A stretch of DNA of 64,000 bases. Source: Pseudovibrio exalbescens DSM 16456 (GTDB lineage: Bacteria > Pseudomonadota > Alphaproteobacteria > Rhizobiales > Stappiaceae). The stretch is from NCBI RefSeq assembly GCF_000422785.1, contig NZ_AUGS01000009.1, positions 1-64,000 on the forward strand, read 5' to 3'. The notes beneath the pieces were generated by a model, which was given only the letters and a program-made list of their open reading frames with translations, did not search any database and was not told the DNA's origin. Below are positions 1 through 8,826 of this stretch, piece after piece. Within the stretch, counting starts at the first letter, position 1, and each line of letters opens with the position of its first letter. The translations under genes and the position numbers were made by a program.

Positions 1-318
1 AAAATCTCAAATCAAACAAACACCCATAAAGAGCGCTTGCCGACGAGAAACACAAACTTAAAGATGCCAAAAGCATCCTAAAGGTGTAACTTTCAAGAAA
101 AACGCCTGTCTGGCTAAGCTTTCGTCTTTATCGTCGTGCATTGCACAACACGCATCAAAACAAAAACCGCCGCCTGCGTTTCTCTTCCTTCTCAATATAA
201 AATTGTCAATGAACCGAAGCAAAAAGCCTCTTTAGACAAGATCAAAGCAAATGCCTTGAAAACCCTTATCTTTTTGCCACCAACCAGAAGCGCTCAAGCA
301 CCCCGTCCCGGCGGCGTG
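1..318 (-). other. 5' leader of an rRNA operon (16S gene lies outside the window)
   Basis: Read on the minus strand, this stretch follows a near-consensus promoter and contains a boxA-like element, then a purine-rich segment, then a small hairpin (GATGC, loop, GCATC at 63-77). No coding sequence is convincing on either strand. The arrangement of strong promoter, GC-rich discriminator, boxA and an untranslated leader of about 300 bases matches alphaproteobacterial rrn leaders. The 16S gene itself is not visible, so this is inferred from the leader alone. Confidence 0.72.
204..215 (-). promoter_or_regulatory. boxA-like antitermination element of the rRNA leader
   Basis: The minus strand reads GGTTCATTGACA. 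It matches the rRNA antitermination boxA form TGCTCTTTGACA at 9 of 12 positions, including the whole 3' part. It lies about 110 bases downstream of the promoter at 325-353. In the transcript it would recruit the Nus antitermination factors. The match and the position are seen; the function is inferred. Confidence 0.6.
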
Positions 319-324
319 GAGCGG

Positions 325-353
325 GTTATAGGCGCCACAGCCGGAGGTGTCAA
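325..353 (-). promoter_or_regulatory. Strong sigma70-type promoter, probably rrn P1
   Basis: The minus strand has TTGACA (353-348), a 17-base spacer and TATAAC (330-325), followed by a GC-rich discriminator CCCGCTCC. Upstream on the same strand (about 360-390) the DNA is rich in A and T tracts, which resembles an UP element. A consensus -35, optimal spacing and a GC-rich discriminator are typical of stringently controlled rRNA promoters. It points left, away from the M23 peptidase gene. Confidence 0.72.
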
Positions 354-614
354 CGAGGATGATATAAAAACTTCATAAAATTCACAGGGCCGCCATTTCA
401 ATTTGAACTTCTGCATTTTTCGCTTGACGTATTCGTCAGAGTCGCCGCCGTTTACAGCAGGTCTACACAGTAGTAATGGGGGCTTGGCTTTGGCCAAATT
501 GCGGCCGTAATCTGAAGGCACAAGAGGATGGTAGCAATTGGGGCATGACGCTACTCGCTTTCTTTAAGAGGGCATGAACGATTTTGGCGATTAGGGTGGG
601 AACAACAAATCAAG
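354..614. other. Intergenic region between the rrn promoter and the M23 peptidase gene
   Basis: The part next to 354 is the AT-rich upstream side of the leftward promoter. The remainder must hold the promoter of the rightward peptidase gene, but I cannot pick out a convincing -35/-10 pair. Short open frames here have no recognisable product and look like chance. Confidence 0.45.
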
Positions 615-2579
615 ATGCATGCAGGACACACCACGTCCATACGTACCGCGCAGGTTGACCTGGGCACGGTCCCGGCGCTTGGCGTAGACACGACTGCACA
701 CACCGCAGACCCAGCCCACGCACTCAACGCTCGATGGCTTGTGGGCACGGTGCTGACGGGGATCACGTCCATCGTACTCATGGGCGGAGCTCTCATGGCG
801 TCGCTTGATGGCCAATACAGCCTTTCTACCCCTTATCAAGCCGAGCAGAAGAGCGCCGGAAAGAAGATTGCTACGCACGGTAGCGGCAAAGGTGACCGCT
901 TGACCCGTGAAGATGCGGGCTTTTCCAATCGGGTGGTGATACCCGTTAACGTGGTAAGGCGTGAAGACGGTCGTGACCATGTGCGGGCACAGCCCTACGC
1001 TCTGGTTTCCGCCAGCCTTATCGAACAGAAATCCTCCGATGATGCGCTCGACATCCCCCCATTTGATCCGATCGCCATGTACCAAGGAGAGGACATCGCG
1101 CCGATTCAAGTAACCAGCGATGCAATTTATGGCGCGGACGTAGAAGGGGAAGTAACGATTTCCCAACGCGACTTCCCAATGAGCGCCCTTGGGTTGTCCG
1201 CTGTTGACACCAAACCGGAAGAAGACGTTTTCGAGGAGGTTAAAAAGGCGGCCCTGTTCATGGTCGACAATCGCACCGATATCGCGGCGATTCCCAGTTA
1301 CGCTCCTGAGCCGCAACGCTTTGCGCCCATCATGGAGATGGACCTCGACAACCTGAAAGTTCGGATTACGGAAGAAAATGTCTCCTTTCAGGCCATGTCG
1401 GTTTCACCGCAAGCAGCAACAACCGTTGAGGAAAAAATCCATCCGGTACGCAGCGAGGACAACTTGCTGGACTTGATTCTGGATTACGAAGGATCGCAGC
1501 TGGAAGCAAATCAGATCGTGACCCGTTTCAAGGAAGACATCGGTCTGGATGTGCTTGAGGCAGGGCAAATCGTGCGCTTTGCCCTCGATCCGGAACGCGC
1601 CGAACATGCCGAAGGACGGCTGTTGCGCGTCAGCATCTACGAAAACGAACAACACCTTGGAACAATCGCCCGCAACGACGAAGGGCAGTTCATCGCAGCC
1701 GCGGAACCATCCACTTCCCTGCGTGCCATGGCGTTCAATCAACTGGACACACCGCGCAGTACAGGCAACCCGACTGCGACCTACTACGACAGCATCTACC
1801 AAACCGCCCTGGAAAACGAGATCCCCAAGGCTTTGATCAACGAACTGCTTCGAATCTACTCCTTTGATGTCGACTATAATTCCACGGTCCGTCCCGGCGA
1901 TGCCATCAGCGTCTTCTACGGCCTGACCGAAGGTGAAGAAGAGGCGGTCTCTGAAATTCTGTATACATCCCTGAAAGCGAATGGTCGGGTTCATCGGTTC
2001 TATCGATTCCGCAACCCAGAGGATGGCACGGTCGACTATTACGATGAAGACGGCCTGAGTGCTCAGCAGTTTCTCTTGCGCAAGCCAATTGCCGGGGGAC
2101 GCTTCACATCGGGCTTTGGCATGCGCCGCCACCCGATCAACAAGACCCGCCGCATGCATACCGGGGTTGACTGGGCTGCGCCGAGAGGAACCGCTATTCT
2201 CGCCTCTGGCGATGGCACGATCATTCGAGCCGCCTGGACCGGGGGCTACGGACGCCACGTCCGGATCCAGCACGCCAACGGATATGTCAGCACCTACAGT
2301 CATATGAGCCGCTTTGGCGACGGGATTGAACAAGGCGGCAAAGTGCATCAAGGCCAGGTCATCGGATATGTTGGCTCGTCAGGGCTGTCTACCGGCAACC
2401 ACCTGCACTACGAGGTGAAAGTTAACGACCGGTTCGTGAACCCGATGAAGATCAAACTGCCGAAGGGGCGGAACCTGGAAGGGGAAGTGCTGCAAGCCTT
2501 CAAGCGCGAACGGGACCGCATTGATGCGCTGCTGACTCAAGGTACTCCCAACCAGCAATTCGCAGCCATCAATAACTGA
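615..2579 (+). CDS. M23 family metallopeptidase, membrane-anchored
   Basis: A 654-residue peptidoglycan endopeptidase of the LytM/M23 type, expected to cut peptide cross-links in the periplasm. One membrane segment lies near residues 42-62, after a cytoplasmic N-terminus. A middle region (about 275-345 and 400-440) resembles the LysM/OapA-like linker domains of such proteins. The C-terminal M23 domain (about 490-600) keeps the zinc ligands: H515 and D519 in HTGVD, and H598 in HLH. With a complete active site it is probably an enzyme rather than a regulatory LytM factor. The start is the first ATG; its ribosome site is weak. A terminator follows at 2597-2628. Confidence 0.9.
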   Translation: MHAGHTTSIRTAQVDLGTVPALGVDTTAHTADPAHALNARWLVGTVLTGITSIVLMGGALMASLDGQYSLSTPYQAEQKSAGKKIATHGSGKGDRLTREDAGFSNRVVIPVNVVRREDGRDHVRAQPYALVSASLIEQKSSDDALDIPPFDPIAMYQGEDIAPIQVTSDAIYGADVEGEVTISQRDFPMSALGLSAVDTKPEEDVFEEVKKAALFMVDNRTDIAAIPSYAPEPQRFAPIMEMDLDNLKVRITEENVSFQAMSVSPQAATTVEEKIHPVRSEDNLLDLILDYEGSQLEANQIVTRFKEDIGLDVLEAGQIVRFALDPERAEHAEGRLLRVSIYENEQHLGTIARNDEGQFIAAAEPSTSLRAMAFNQLDTPRSTGNPTATYYDSIYQTALENEIPKALINELLRIYSFDVDYNSTVRPGDAISVFYGLTEGEEEAVSEILYTSLKANGRVHRFYRFRNPEDGTVDYYDEDGLSAQQFLLRKPIAGGRFTSGFGMRRHPINKTRRMHTGVDWAAPRGTAILASGDGTIIRAAWTGGYGRHVRIQHANGYVSTYSHMSRFGDGIEQGGKVHQGQVIGYVGSSGLSTGNHLHYEVKVNDRFVNPMKIKLPKGRNLEGEVLQAFKRERDRIDALLTQGTPNQQFAAINN

Positions 2580-2596
2580 CCGACGAAAATAGTACC

Positions 2597-2628
2597 AAAA
2601 AAGGGGCGGCCCTGGAGCCGCCCCTTTT
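2597..2628. terminator. Bidirectional Rho-independent terminator between the M23 gene and clpB
   Basis: A perfect 8-base stem (GGGGCGGC at 2603-2610 with GCCGCCCC at 2617-2624) and a six-base loop have an A tract on one side and a T tract on the other. It can serve both the rightward peptidase gene and the leftward clpB gene, which converge here. Confidence 0.85.
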
Positions 2629-2649
2629 CATGAGAACCAAGATCCCGAA

Positions 2650-5232
2650 TTACTTGGCCACATCAAACAACATGCGGTCTGTTCCAGCAGAACAGGTAAT
2701 CGATTGACCATCCTGTATCTTGCCAGCCAGTAGCATTTCCGCCAACGGATCCTGGACCTGCTTTTGAATGACGCGCTTTAAGGGCCGCGCCCCATACGCG
2801 GGGTCATAACCTTTGTCAGAAAGCCACTTCAGACCATCTTCATCCACCGTCAGCGTGATCTTGCGCTCATCCAACAAACGCTGCAGACGCCTTAGCTGGA
2901 TTTCGACGATTTCGGCCATCTGGCTCCGCTTCAAGCGATGGAACAGGATGATTTCATCCAAACGATTCAGGAACTCCGGACGGAAGTGAGCCCGCACGGC
3001 CTCCATCACGGGTCCACGAACCGCCTCGGCATCTTCGCCCTCGCCCTGAGCCGCCAAGAATTCAGCGCCCATATTCGAGGTCATGATGATCAGCGTGTTT
3101 CGGAAATCCACTGTCCGACCCTGGCCATCTGTCAGACGCCCATCGTCGAGAACTTGAAGCAAGACGTTGAAGACATCTCCATGCGCCTTCTCTATTTCGT
3201 CGAACAGAACAACCTGATAGGGACGGCGGCGGACAGCCTCCGTCAACGCGCCCCCCTCTTCATAACCGACATAGCCGGGAGGAGCCCCAATGAGGCGGGC
3301 CACACTATGCTTTTCCATGAACTCGGACATGTCGATGCGAACCATGGCGGTTTCATCATCAAACAGGTAGGCGGCAAGGGCTTTGGTCAGCTCGGTTTTA
3401 CCCACACCGGTCGGGCCGAGGAACATAAAGGATCCAATGGGCCGGTTCGGATCTTGCAAGCCGGCTCGCGCCCGCCGTACGGCAGTCGAGACAGCGTGAA
3501 CAGCCTCTTGCTGGCCAACAACCCGCTTGGACAGTTCATCTTCCATACGAAGCAGCTTCTCGCGTTCCCCTTCCAGCATCTTGTCAACGGGAATGCCAGT
3601 CCACCGTGACACCACATGAGCTATGCTTTCGCTGTCAACTGTCTCCCGCAACATGGCGTCAGCATCCTGATCTTCTTCATCAGCAACAGACAGCTGTTTT
3701 TCCAGATCCGGAATCACGCCGTAAGCCAGCTCACCCGCACGCGCCAAGTCGCCACTGCGTTGTGCTTTTTCCAGTTCGATGCGGGCTTCGTCAAGCCGCT
3801 CCTTGACTTTTTGCTCACTGCTGAGCTTGTTCTTTTCCGCCTCCCATTTCTGGGTCATGGCCCGTGATTGCTCTTCCAGATCACTCAGCTCTTTTTCCAG
3901 CTTGGCCAAACGATCCTTTGTCGCGTTGTCCTCTTCCTTTTTCAGGGCTTCACGCTCGATCTTCATCTGGATGATGCGCCGGTCCAGTTCATCCAGTTCC
4001 TCGGGCTTGGAATCCACCTGCATGCGCAAACGACTGGCAGCCTCGTCGACCAGATCAATGGCCTTGTCCGGCAGGAACCGGTCAGTAATGTAGCGATTGG
4101 ACAACGTGGCCGCCGAAACGATAGCACTATCCGCGATTTTCACGCCGTGGTGAAGCTCATACTTTTCCTTGATCCCACGCAGGATCGAAATGGTGTCCTC
4201 AACTGTCGGCTCGCTGACAAAAACTGGTTGGAACCGGCGCGCCAAGGCAGCGTCCTTTTCCACGTGCTTTCGGTACTCATCCAGTGTGGTGGCACCCACA
4301 CAATGCAACTCCCCGCGCGCAAGCGCTGGCTTGAGCAGATTCGACGCATCCATAGCGCCATCCGACTTGCCTGCGCCAACAAGCGTGTGCATCTCGTCAA
4401 TGAACAGAACAATGCCGCCATTGGAGGCCTGAACTTCCGACAGGACAGCCTTCAACCGCTCCTCGAACTCACCGCGATATTTCGCGCCGGCAATCAGCGC
4501 TCCCATATCCAAGGCAAGCAACCTCTTGTCGCGTAAGGACTCGGGCACATCGCCGTTCACGATACGCAGTGCCAAGCCTTCTGCAATGGCTGTTTTACCA
4601 ACACCAGGCTCGCCAATAAGAACAGGGTTGTTCTTGGTACGACGGGACAACACCTGGATCGCACGGCGGATTTCGTCATCACGTCCGATTACAGGGTCCA
4701 GTTTGCCATCCTTGGCTTGCTGGGTGAGATCCTGCGCGTACTTTTTCAGCGCGTCATACTGGTTTTCCGCACCAGCCGAATCCGCCGTTCGTCCTTGACG
4801 CAGCTCATTAATTGCCTCGTTCAAACTGTTGGGCGTTACACCCCCATCCTGAAGGGCACGACCAGCGGCACTCTCCTTGTCCATCGCCAAGGCCAGCAGC
4901 ATGCGCTCAACCGTAACAAACGAGTCGCCAGCTTTTTCGGCCACTTTTTGAGCCTGATCGAAGAAACGAGCAGTAGCCGGCGCCAGATACAATTGACCGT
5001 TGCCCCCACTAACCTTGGGCAGCGCTGCCAGATCGGCATCATTTTTCAACCGTACGTCGGCCACCCGACCGCCTGCACGCTCAATAAGCCCGGCGCACAG
5101 ACCCTCCGAGTCATCCAGTAGGACTTTCAGAACGTGTTCAGGAGTAAATTGCTGATGCCCTTGCCCCAAGGCAAAGGTTTGAGCTGATTGAACAAAGCCG
5201 CGGGCTCTATCACTGTACTTTTCGAAATCCAT
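2650..5232 (-). CDS. clpB: ATP-dependent disaggregase ClpB
   Basis: An 860-residue Hsp100 chaperone that extracts polypeptides from aggregates together with DnaK. The ClpN repeat domain covers residues 1-145. The first AAA+ module has Walker A GEPGVGKT at 207-214. A charged coiled-coil middle domain (about 400-520) is typical of ClpB and absent from ClpA. The second AAA+ module has Walker A GPTGVGKT near 606-613. The frame stays open upstream to 5394, but the ATG at 5232 is preceded by AGGAGAG and begins [10 protein letters not shown] as in the family, so the longer form is rejected. The gene is separated from the DUF4167 gene by a terminator. Confidence 0.97.
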   Translation of the reverse strand: MDFEKYSDRARGFVQSAQTFALGQGHQQFTPEHVLKVLLDDSEGLCAGLIERAGGRVADVRLKNDADLAALPKVSGGNGQLYLAPATARFFDQAQKVAEKAGDSFVTVERMLLALAMDKESAAGRALQDGGVTPNSLNEAINELRQGRTADSAGAENQYDALKKYAQDLTQQAKDGKLDPVIGRDDEIRRAIQVLSRRTKNNPVLIGEPGVGKTAIAEGLALRIVNGDVPESLRDKRLLALDMGALIAGAKYRGEFEERLKAVLSEVQASNGGIVLFIDEMHTLVGAGKSDGAMDASNLLKPALARGELHCVGATTLDEYRKHVEKDAALARRFQPVFVSEPTVEDTISILRGIKEKYELHHGVKIADSAIVSAATLSNRYITDRFLPDKAIDLVDEAASRLRMQVDSKPEELDELDRRIIQMKIEREALKKEEDNATKDRLAKLEKELSDLEEQSRAMTQKWEAEKNKLSSEQKVKERLDEARIELEKAQRSGDLARAGELAYGVIPDLEKQLSVADEEDQDADAMLRETVDSESIAHVVSRWTGIPVDKMLEGEREKLLRMEDELSKRVVGQQEAVHAVSTAVRRARAGLQDPNRPIGSFMFLGPTGVGKTELTKALAAYLFDDETAMVRIDMSEFMEKHSVARLIGAPPGYVGYEEGGALTEAVRRRPYQVVLFDEIEKAHGDVFNVLLQVLDDGRLTDGQGRTVDFRNTLIIMTSNMGAEFLAAQGEGEDAEAVRGPVMEAVRAHFRPEFLNRLDEIILFHRLKRSQMAEIVEIQLRRLQRLLDERKITLTVDEDGLKWLSDKGYDPAYGARPLKRVIQKQVQDPLAEMLLAGKIQDGQSITCSAGTDRMLFDVAK

Positions 5233-5360
5233 AGAACTCTCCTGTGTCGCTGCACCACCCGAAGCATGGCCAGCACATGGAAATTCCGAACCTCGCTCAT
5301 GAGCATCCGGAACGAAGCCTTCCGCTTCGCTCCATTGATATAATGTTGCAATTTGACAAC

Positions 5361-5390
5361 AAAAGACCCCCAAGAACAAGTTCTTGGGGG
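5361..5390 (-). terminator. Rho-independent terminator of the DUF4167 gene
   Basis: Two perfect 10-base arms (5367-5376 and 5381-5390) enclose a four-base loop. On the minus strand they are followed by TCTTTTG. It lies downstream of the DUF4167 gene and upstream of clpB, so clpB probably has its own promoter between about 5233 and 5360. Confidence 0.8.
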
Positions 5391-5525
5391 CCATGATATC
5401 TACCTATGGATTACGAGACCTGACGTGATCGATGCAAAGCTTAGCTTTTTCAACCAACTCATGGCTTGTAAAGCACAAACCAAAACCTTGCTCTTCGCAC
5501 GTCACCAGGGCTTCAGAGGGCAAAC

Positions 5526-6368
5526 TTACCCTTCTGCGCCTTCTGTGGCCTCAGCTGCCGGAGCCGCGTCGGCGTCGGTAGCCTTGGTACGGCGGGCACG
5601 TGTTGTCCTCGGAGAACGGGGGACACGCGGGGTGCGCACGCGCGGCGTACGCTTGGCCTTGGGAGCAGCGTCCGCGTCAGTTGCTTCAGCAGATTGCTCT
5701 CCATCACCCGAACTCTCGGCGGGTGCCTCAGAATTATCGCTTTCCTCAGGGAGTGCCGCGACAGGCGCCGCACTGGTGCGACGAACACCGCGACCTCGTG
5801 TACCACGCGTCCGGCGCTTTGGCTTGTCATCCGCAGAAGCCCCGTCCTCATCAGTTCCCTGATCAGACGAAGACATTGCCGGCGTTTCGTCACCTTCCGG
5901 ATTCACCTTCTTCTGGTCACCGACTGCCCCGCCATCATGGTCTTCAATGTAAGGCTGGGGCGTATCCAGACCAATTACCGGTTGACCTTGATCTTCGCTT
6001 GCATCGCTGGACTTTGCCTTGCTGGTGGCAGCGGCCTGATCATGACCATTGGCGGCCTGCGGCGCATTGTTCTCATCCTCGGAACGCGGCGAAGCATTGT
6101 TGTTGGACGCTTGCTGGTTCTGCTGTGGCTGAGCCGCCGCAACGATGCGCGAATAGTGTTCGGCATGCTGAAGGTAGTTTTCGGAGACGATACGGTCCCC
6201 CGAGGCCTGAGCATCGCGGGCAAGCTGCTGATACTTTTCAGCAATATGCATCGCGGTGCCCCGGATTTTGACGTCCGGTCCATTGGACTCGTAAGTGCGG
6301 GTCAGCGGATTGGGCGCCTTGCGGCCCCGGCCACGCATACGTTTGTTATTCTGATTTCCTGGTCTCAT
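5526..6368 (-). CDS. DUF4167 domain protein with a long low-complexity basic/acidic tail
   Basis: 280 residues. The N-terminal 80 residues (MRPGNQNNKRMRGRGRK, then a helical part with AEKYQQLARDA) are the DUF4167 domain, common in Rhizobiales next to prmC-prfA. The rest is disordered: an Ala/Asp/Gln-rich stretch followed by two Arg/Lys-rich blocks (RRTRGTRGRG, and a run of TPR/VPR repeats) separated by acidic segments; ATDADAAP occurs twice. The Arg-Gly tracts suggest nucleic acid or ribosome contact, but the function is unknown. I chose the ATG at 6368 over 6386 because the family starts MRPGQ/N. Confidence 0.85.
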   Translation of the reverse strand: MRPGNQNNKRMRGRGRKAPNPLTRTYESNGPDVKIRGTAMHIAEKYQQLARDAQASGDRIVSENYLQHAEHYSRIVAAAQPQQNQQASNNNASPRSEDENNAPQAANGHDQAAATSKAKSSDASEDQGQPVIGLDTPQPYIEDHDGGAVGDQKKVNPEGDETPAMSSSDQGTDEDGASADDKPKRRTRGTRGRGVRRTSAAPVAALPEESDNSEAPAESSGDGEQSAEATDADAAPKAKRTPRVRTPRVPRSPRTTRARRTKATDADAAPAAEATEGAEG

Positions 6369-6784
6369 TATGCCGTTAACTTTCACGAACGGCGATCAGC
6401 AGAAGCTGATCTTCCATAGGGCAAGTGGCTTCCCTTGGAACGTCCATATGCCGTTTCAATAGATCTGTCGTGTTCGCAAATGCAGGCCACGCGTCTTGTT
6501 CAACGCATTGCGTCCTGTGATTTGTCAAATGTAAGTCTTGCGATAGGCCAACAATGTCATTGAAAGCGTTAAAAAACGCTCTCAGTCTTACGCAACGATA
6601 CACGGGACTGCCGATTTGTTTGTAGCATACAAGTTATCGGCGTTATTATGTGGGCTTTTCTCAATTTTATGAGAGCCCGCCCCGATGCAGCTAATCGCTG
6701 GTAACATCAGCCGGCGAGAAGAACGTAGCTTGTTCTGCTTCGATTTCCAAGGCCTTTTTTCGGAATTCATCAACAACCAGCGGA
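6369..6784. other. Intergenic region between the DUF4167 gene and prmC
   Basis: No credible gene. A hairpin at about 6652-6679 (minus strand GGGCTCTCA ... TGAGAAAAGCCC) lies downstream of prmC and may end its transcript, although a T tract is missing. A second small inverted repeat (AGCGTT/AACGCT) lies near 6564-6580. The DUF4167 promoter should be in this stretch but I cannot place it. Confidence 0.4.
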
Positions 6785-7657
6785 CTAATCTACATTCATG
6801 ACAACCACACGGTCGTTTCCGGCCAAGTCCTGCCGCCCCCCAGCGAAAAAGAAGCCATTTTGCTCAATAAGTTGACGCAATGGGAACATCTGATCCCAAC
6901 CGATCTCAAGAAACAACGACCCGCCGTATTTAAGCGCTTTGTCCGCCTCTCCAATCAACTCCCGGTATGCATCCAGCCCATCCGGACCGCCATCCAATGC
7001 CACAATTGGATCATGTTTGCGCACCTCCTCTGCCAGCGTGCCGACAACTGAGCCGCGAATATAAGGTGGATTACTCACGATAAAGTCGTAGCTGTGGGCC
7101 AGACAGGATAAATAGGATCCACGCACGAAAGCCATACGCTCCGCCACCCGGTGACGGATTGCGTTTTGCCGCGCCGTATGCAGTGCGTCCGAACTGATGT
7201 CCACAGCCACAGCAAATGCATTTGGAAGTTCAGTCAAAAGCGCAACCGCGATCGCTCCAGTTCCCGTACCAATGTCGGCGAATACCCAGTCGCGATGGTG
7301 GCTATTCGGCTGGCCATATTGTGAGAGCACAGCCTCCACAAGGACTTCCGTGTCCGGACGCGGCTCCAGCGTCCCCTCGCTGAGCTTGAAGGTCAGCCCC
7401 CAAAACTCTCGCTCGCCAAGAATACGTCCAACCGGCATGCCAGACAGACGCTTCGCCATGTAGTCCCGCGCCTTGCTGAGACACAGACCGGATGCAACCT
7501 CGCCATATCTGAAAGGCAGCTGCTTGGGATCAAGCCCCGCGGCCGCAGCCAGCAGATAGCGCGCATCCAGATCCGGCTCTGAAACGTTCGCGGCCCGGAA
7601 CGCATCCCGCATCTCGAGGAAAGCTTGCTGAAACGTCTGGACAGCGCCTTCGGACAT
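6785..7657 (-). CDS. prmC: Release factor glutamine N5-methyltransferase PrmC
   Basis: 290 residues. It methylates the glutamine of the GGQ motif in release factors 1 and 2, using S-adenosylmethionine. An N-terminal helical substrate-recognition domain is followed by the methyltransferase fold with DIGTGTGAIA at 128-137 and the signature NPPY at 196-199. The ATG lies six bases after the prfA stop, and a ribosome site AGAAGGGC is inside the end of prfA, so the enzyme is made together with its substrate. Confidence 0.96.
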   Translation of the reverse strand: MSEGAVQTFQQAFLEMRDAFRAANVSEPDLDARYLLAAAAGLDPKQLPFRYGEVASGLCLSKARDYMAKRLSGMPVGRILGEREFWGLTFKLSEGTLEPRPDTEVLVEAVLSQYGQPNSHHRDWVFADIGTGTGAIAVALLTELPNAFAVAVDISSDALHTARQNAIRHRVAERMAFVRGSYLSCLAHSYDFIVSNPPYIRGSVVGTLAEEVRKHDPIVALDGGPDGLDAYRELIGEADKALKYGGSLFLEIGWDQMFPLRQLIEQNGFFFAGGRQDLAGNDRVVVMNVD

Positions 7658-7663
7658 GGCGTC

Positions 7664-8737
7664 TTACAGCCCTTCTGCTGCCAAGAGGTTGGCTTGATGA
7701 TCCATGATCAAGGCATCAATCACCTCGCCTGTGGCCTCGCCTGCCATCATCTGGTCCAGCTTGTAGAGCGTCAACCCGATCCGATGATCCGTGACGCGGC
7801 CCTGCGGAAAGTTATAGGTACGAATGCGTTCGGACCGATCACCAGAACCGACCTGCAATCGACGTGCTTCCGTGCGTTCGTTCGCCGCTCGTTCGCGCTC
7901 CACGTCATAAATCTTGGCGCGCAGCAATTTCATCGCGCGCTCCTTGTTCTTGTGCTGCGACCGCTCATCCTGTACGGCGACGACAATCCCGGTCGGTTCA
8001 TGGGTAATACGCACGGCGGAATCCGTCGTATTAACATGCTGCCCACCGGCACCAGAAGCGCGGTAAGTATCGATGCGCAAGTCCGAAGGATTGATATGAA
8101 TGTCTACATCCTCGGCCTGCGGCAGTACTGCGACAGTCGCAGCGGAGGTGTGGATACGGCCTCCGGATTCCGTTTCCGGAACGCGCTGCACACGATGAAC
8201 ACCAGACTCAAATTTCAGCTTGGCGAACACTTCCTGCCCGGTAACGGCAGCGGTAATTTCCTTGAAGCCCCCCATCTCGCCTTCACTGGCCGACAGAACT
8301 TCCACTTTCCAGCCCATCAGGTCCGCAAAGCGCTGATACATGCGGAACAGGTCGCCTGCAAACAGAGCCGCCTCATCACCACCGGTGCCAGCGCGTATTT
8401 CAAGGATGACGTCGTTGGAATCCGCTTCATCGCGCGGCAGCAAACCAACTCGAACCACCTGCGTCAGGTTCTCGACCTTTTCTGAAAGCTCCGCGCGTTC
8501 GGCTTCAGCCAGTTCACGCATCTCCGCATCGGTCTCCGGGTCTGACAACATCGCTTCCGCGTCGGCCAATTCCGATTCTGCTTCTCTCAATTCGCGAATG
8601 GACTTGATGATCGGCTCAAGCGCCGCATAGTCTCGCGACAGCTTGATATAAACACTGGCATCCGGGCCGGACGCCATTTCATGCTCGATTTGGTCAAAGC
8701 GCGACAGCAGTGTATCCAGTTTTTCTTGCGCTATCAT
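7664..8737 (-). CDS. prfA: Peptide chain release factor 1
   Basis: 357 residues. It recognises UAA and UAG codons and triggers peptide release. The catalytic loop SGAGGQHVN with GGQ is intact, and the factor-1 type N-terminal helical domain ([18 protein letters not shown]) is complete. The frame is open to 8812, but the ATG at 8737 has an upstream AGGAG and gives the family length. It is followed directly by prmC and preceded, 89 bases away, by ptsP on the same strand. Confidence 0.97.
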   Translation of the reverse strand: MIAQEKLDTLLSRFDQIEHEMASGPDASVYIKLSRDYAALEPIIKSIRELREAESELADAEAMLSDPETDAEMRELAEAERAELSEKVENLTQVVRVGLLPRDEADSNDVILEIRAGTGGDEAALFAGDLFRMYQRFADLMGWKVEVLSASEGEMGGFKEITAAVTGQEVFAKLKFESGVHRVQRVPETESGGRIHTSAATVAVLPQAEDVDIHINPSDLRIDTYRASGAGGQHVNTTDSAVRITHEPTGIVVAVQDERSQHKNKERAMKLLRAKIYDVERERAANERTEARRLQVGSGDRSERIRTYNFPQGRVTDHRIGLTLYKLDQMMAGEATGEVIDALIMDHQANLLAAEGL

Positions 8738-8826
8738 TCGCGCGCTTCTCCTTGTTTTGTGCCAATAGGGAACGGGGCCGCAGGCATGACCACCACACGC
8801 CGCGCCCTGCATTTCCCAAAACGTTG

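Noticed and set aside
136-378. Open frame of 80 codons on the plus strand
   Set aside because: It lies opposite the rRNA leader and promoter, has no ribosome site and no recognisable protein character.
6588-6776. 62-codon open frame between the DUF4167 gene and prmC
   Set aside because: No ribosome site and no similarity that I can see; it also covers a hairpin likely to belong to the prmC 3' end.
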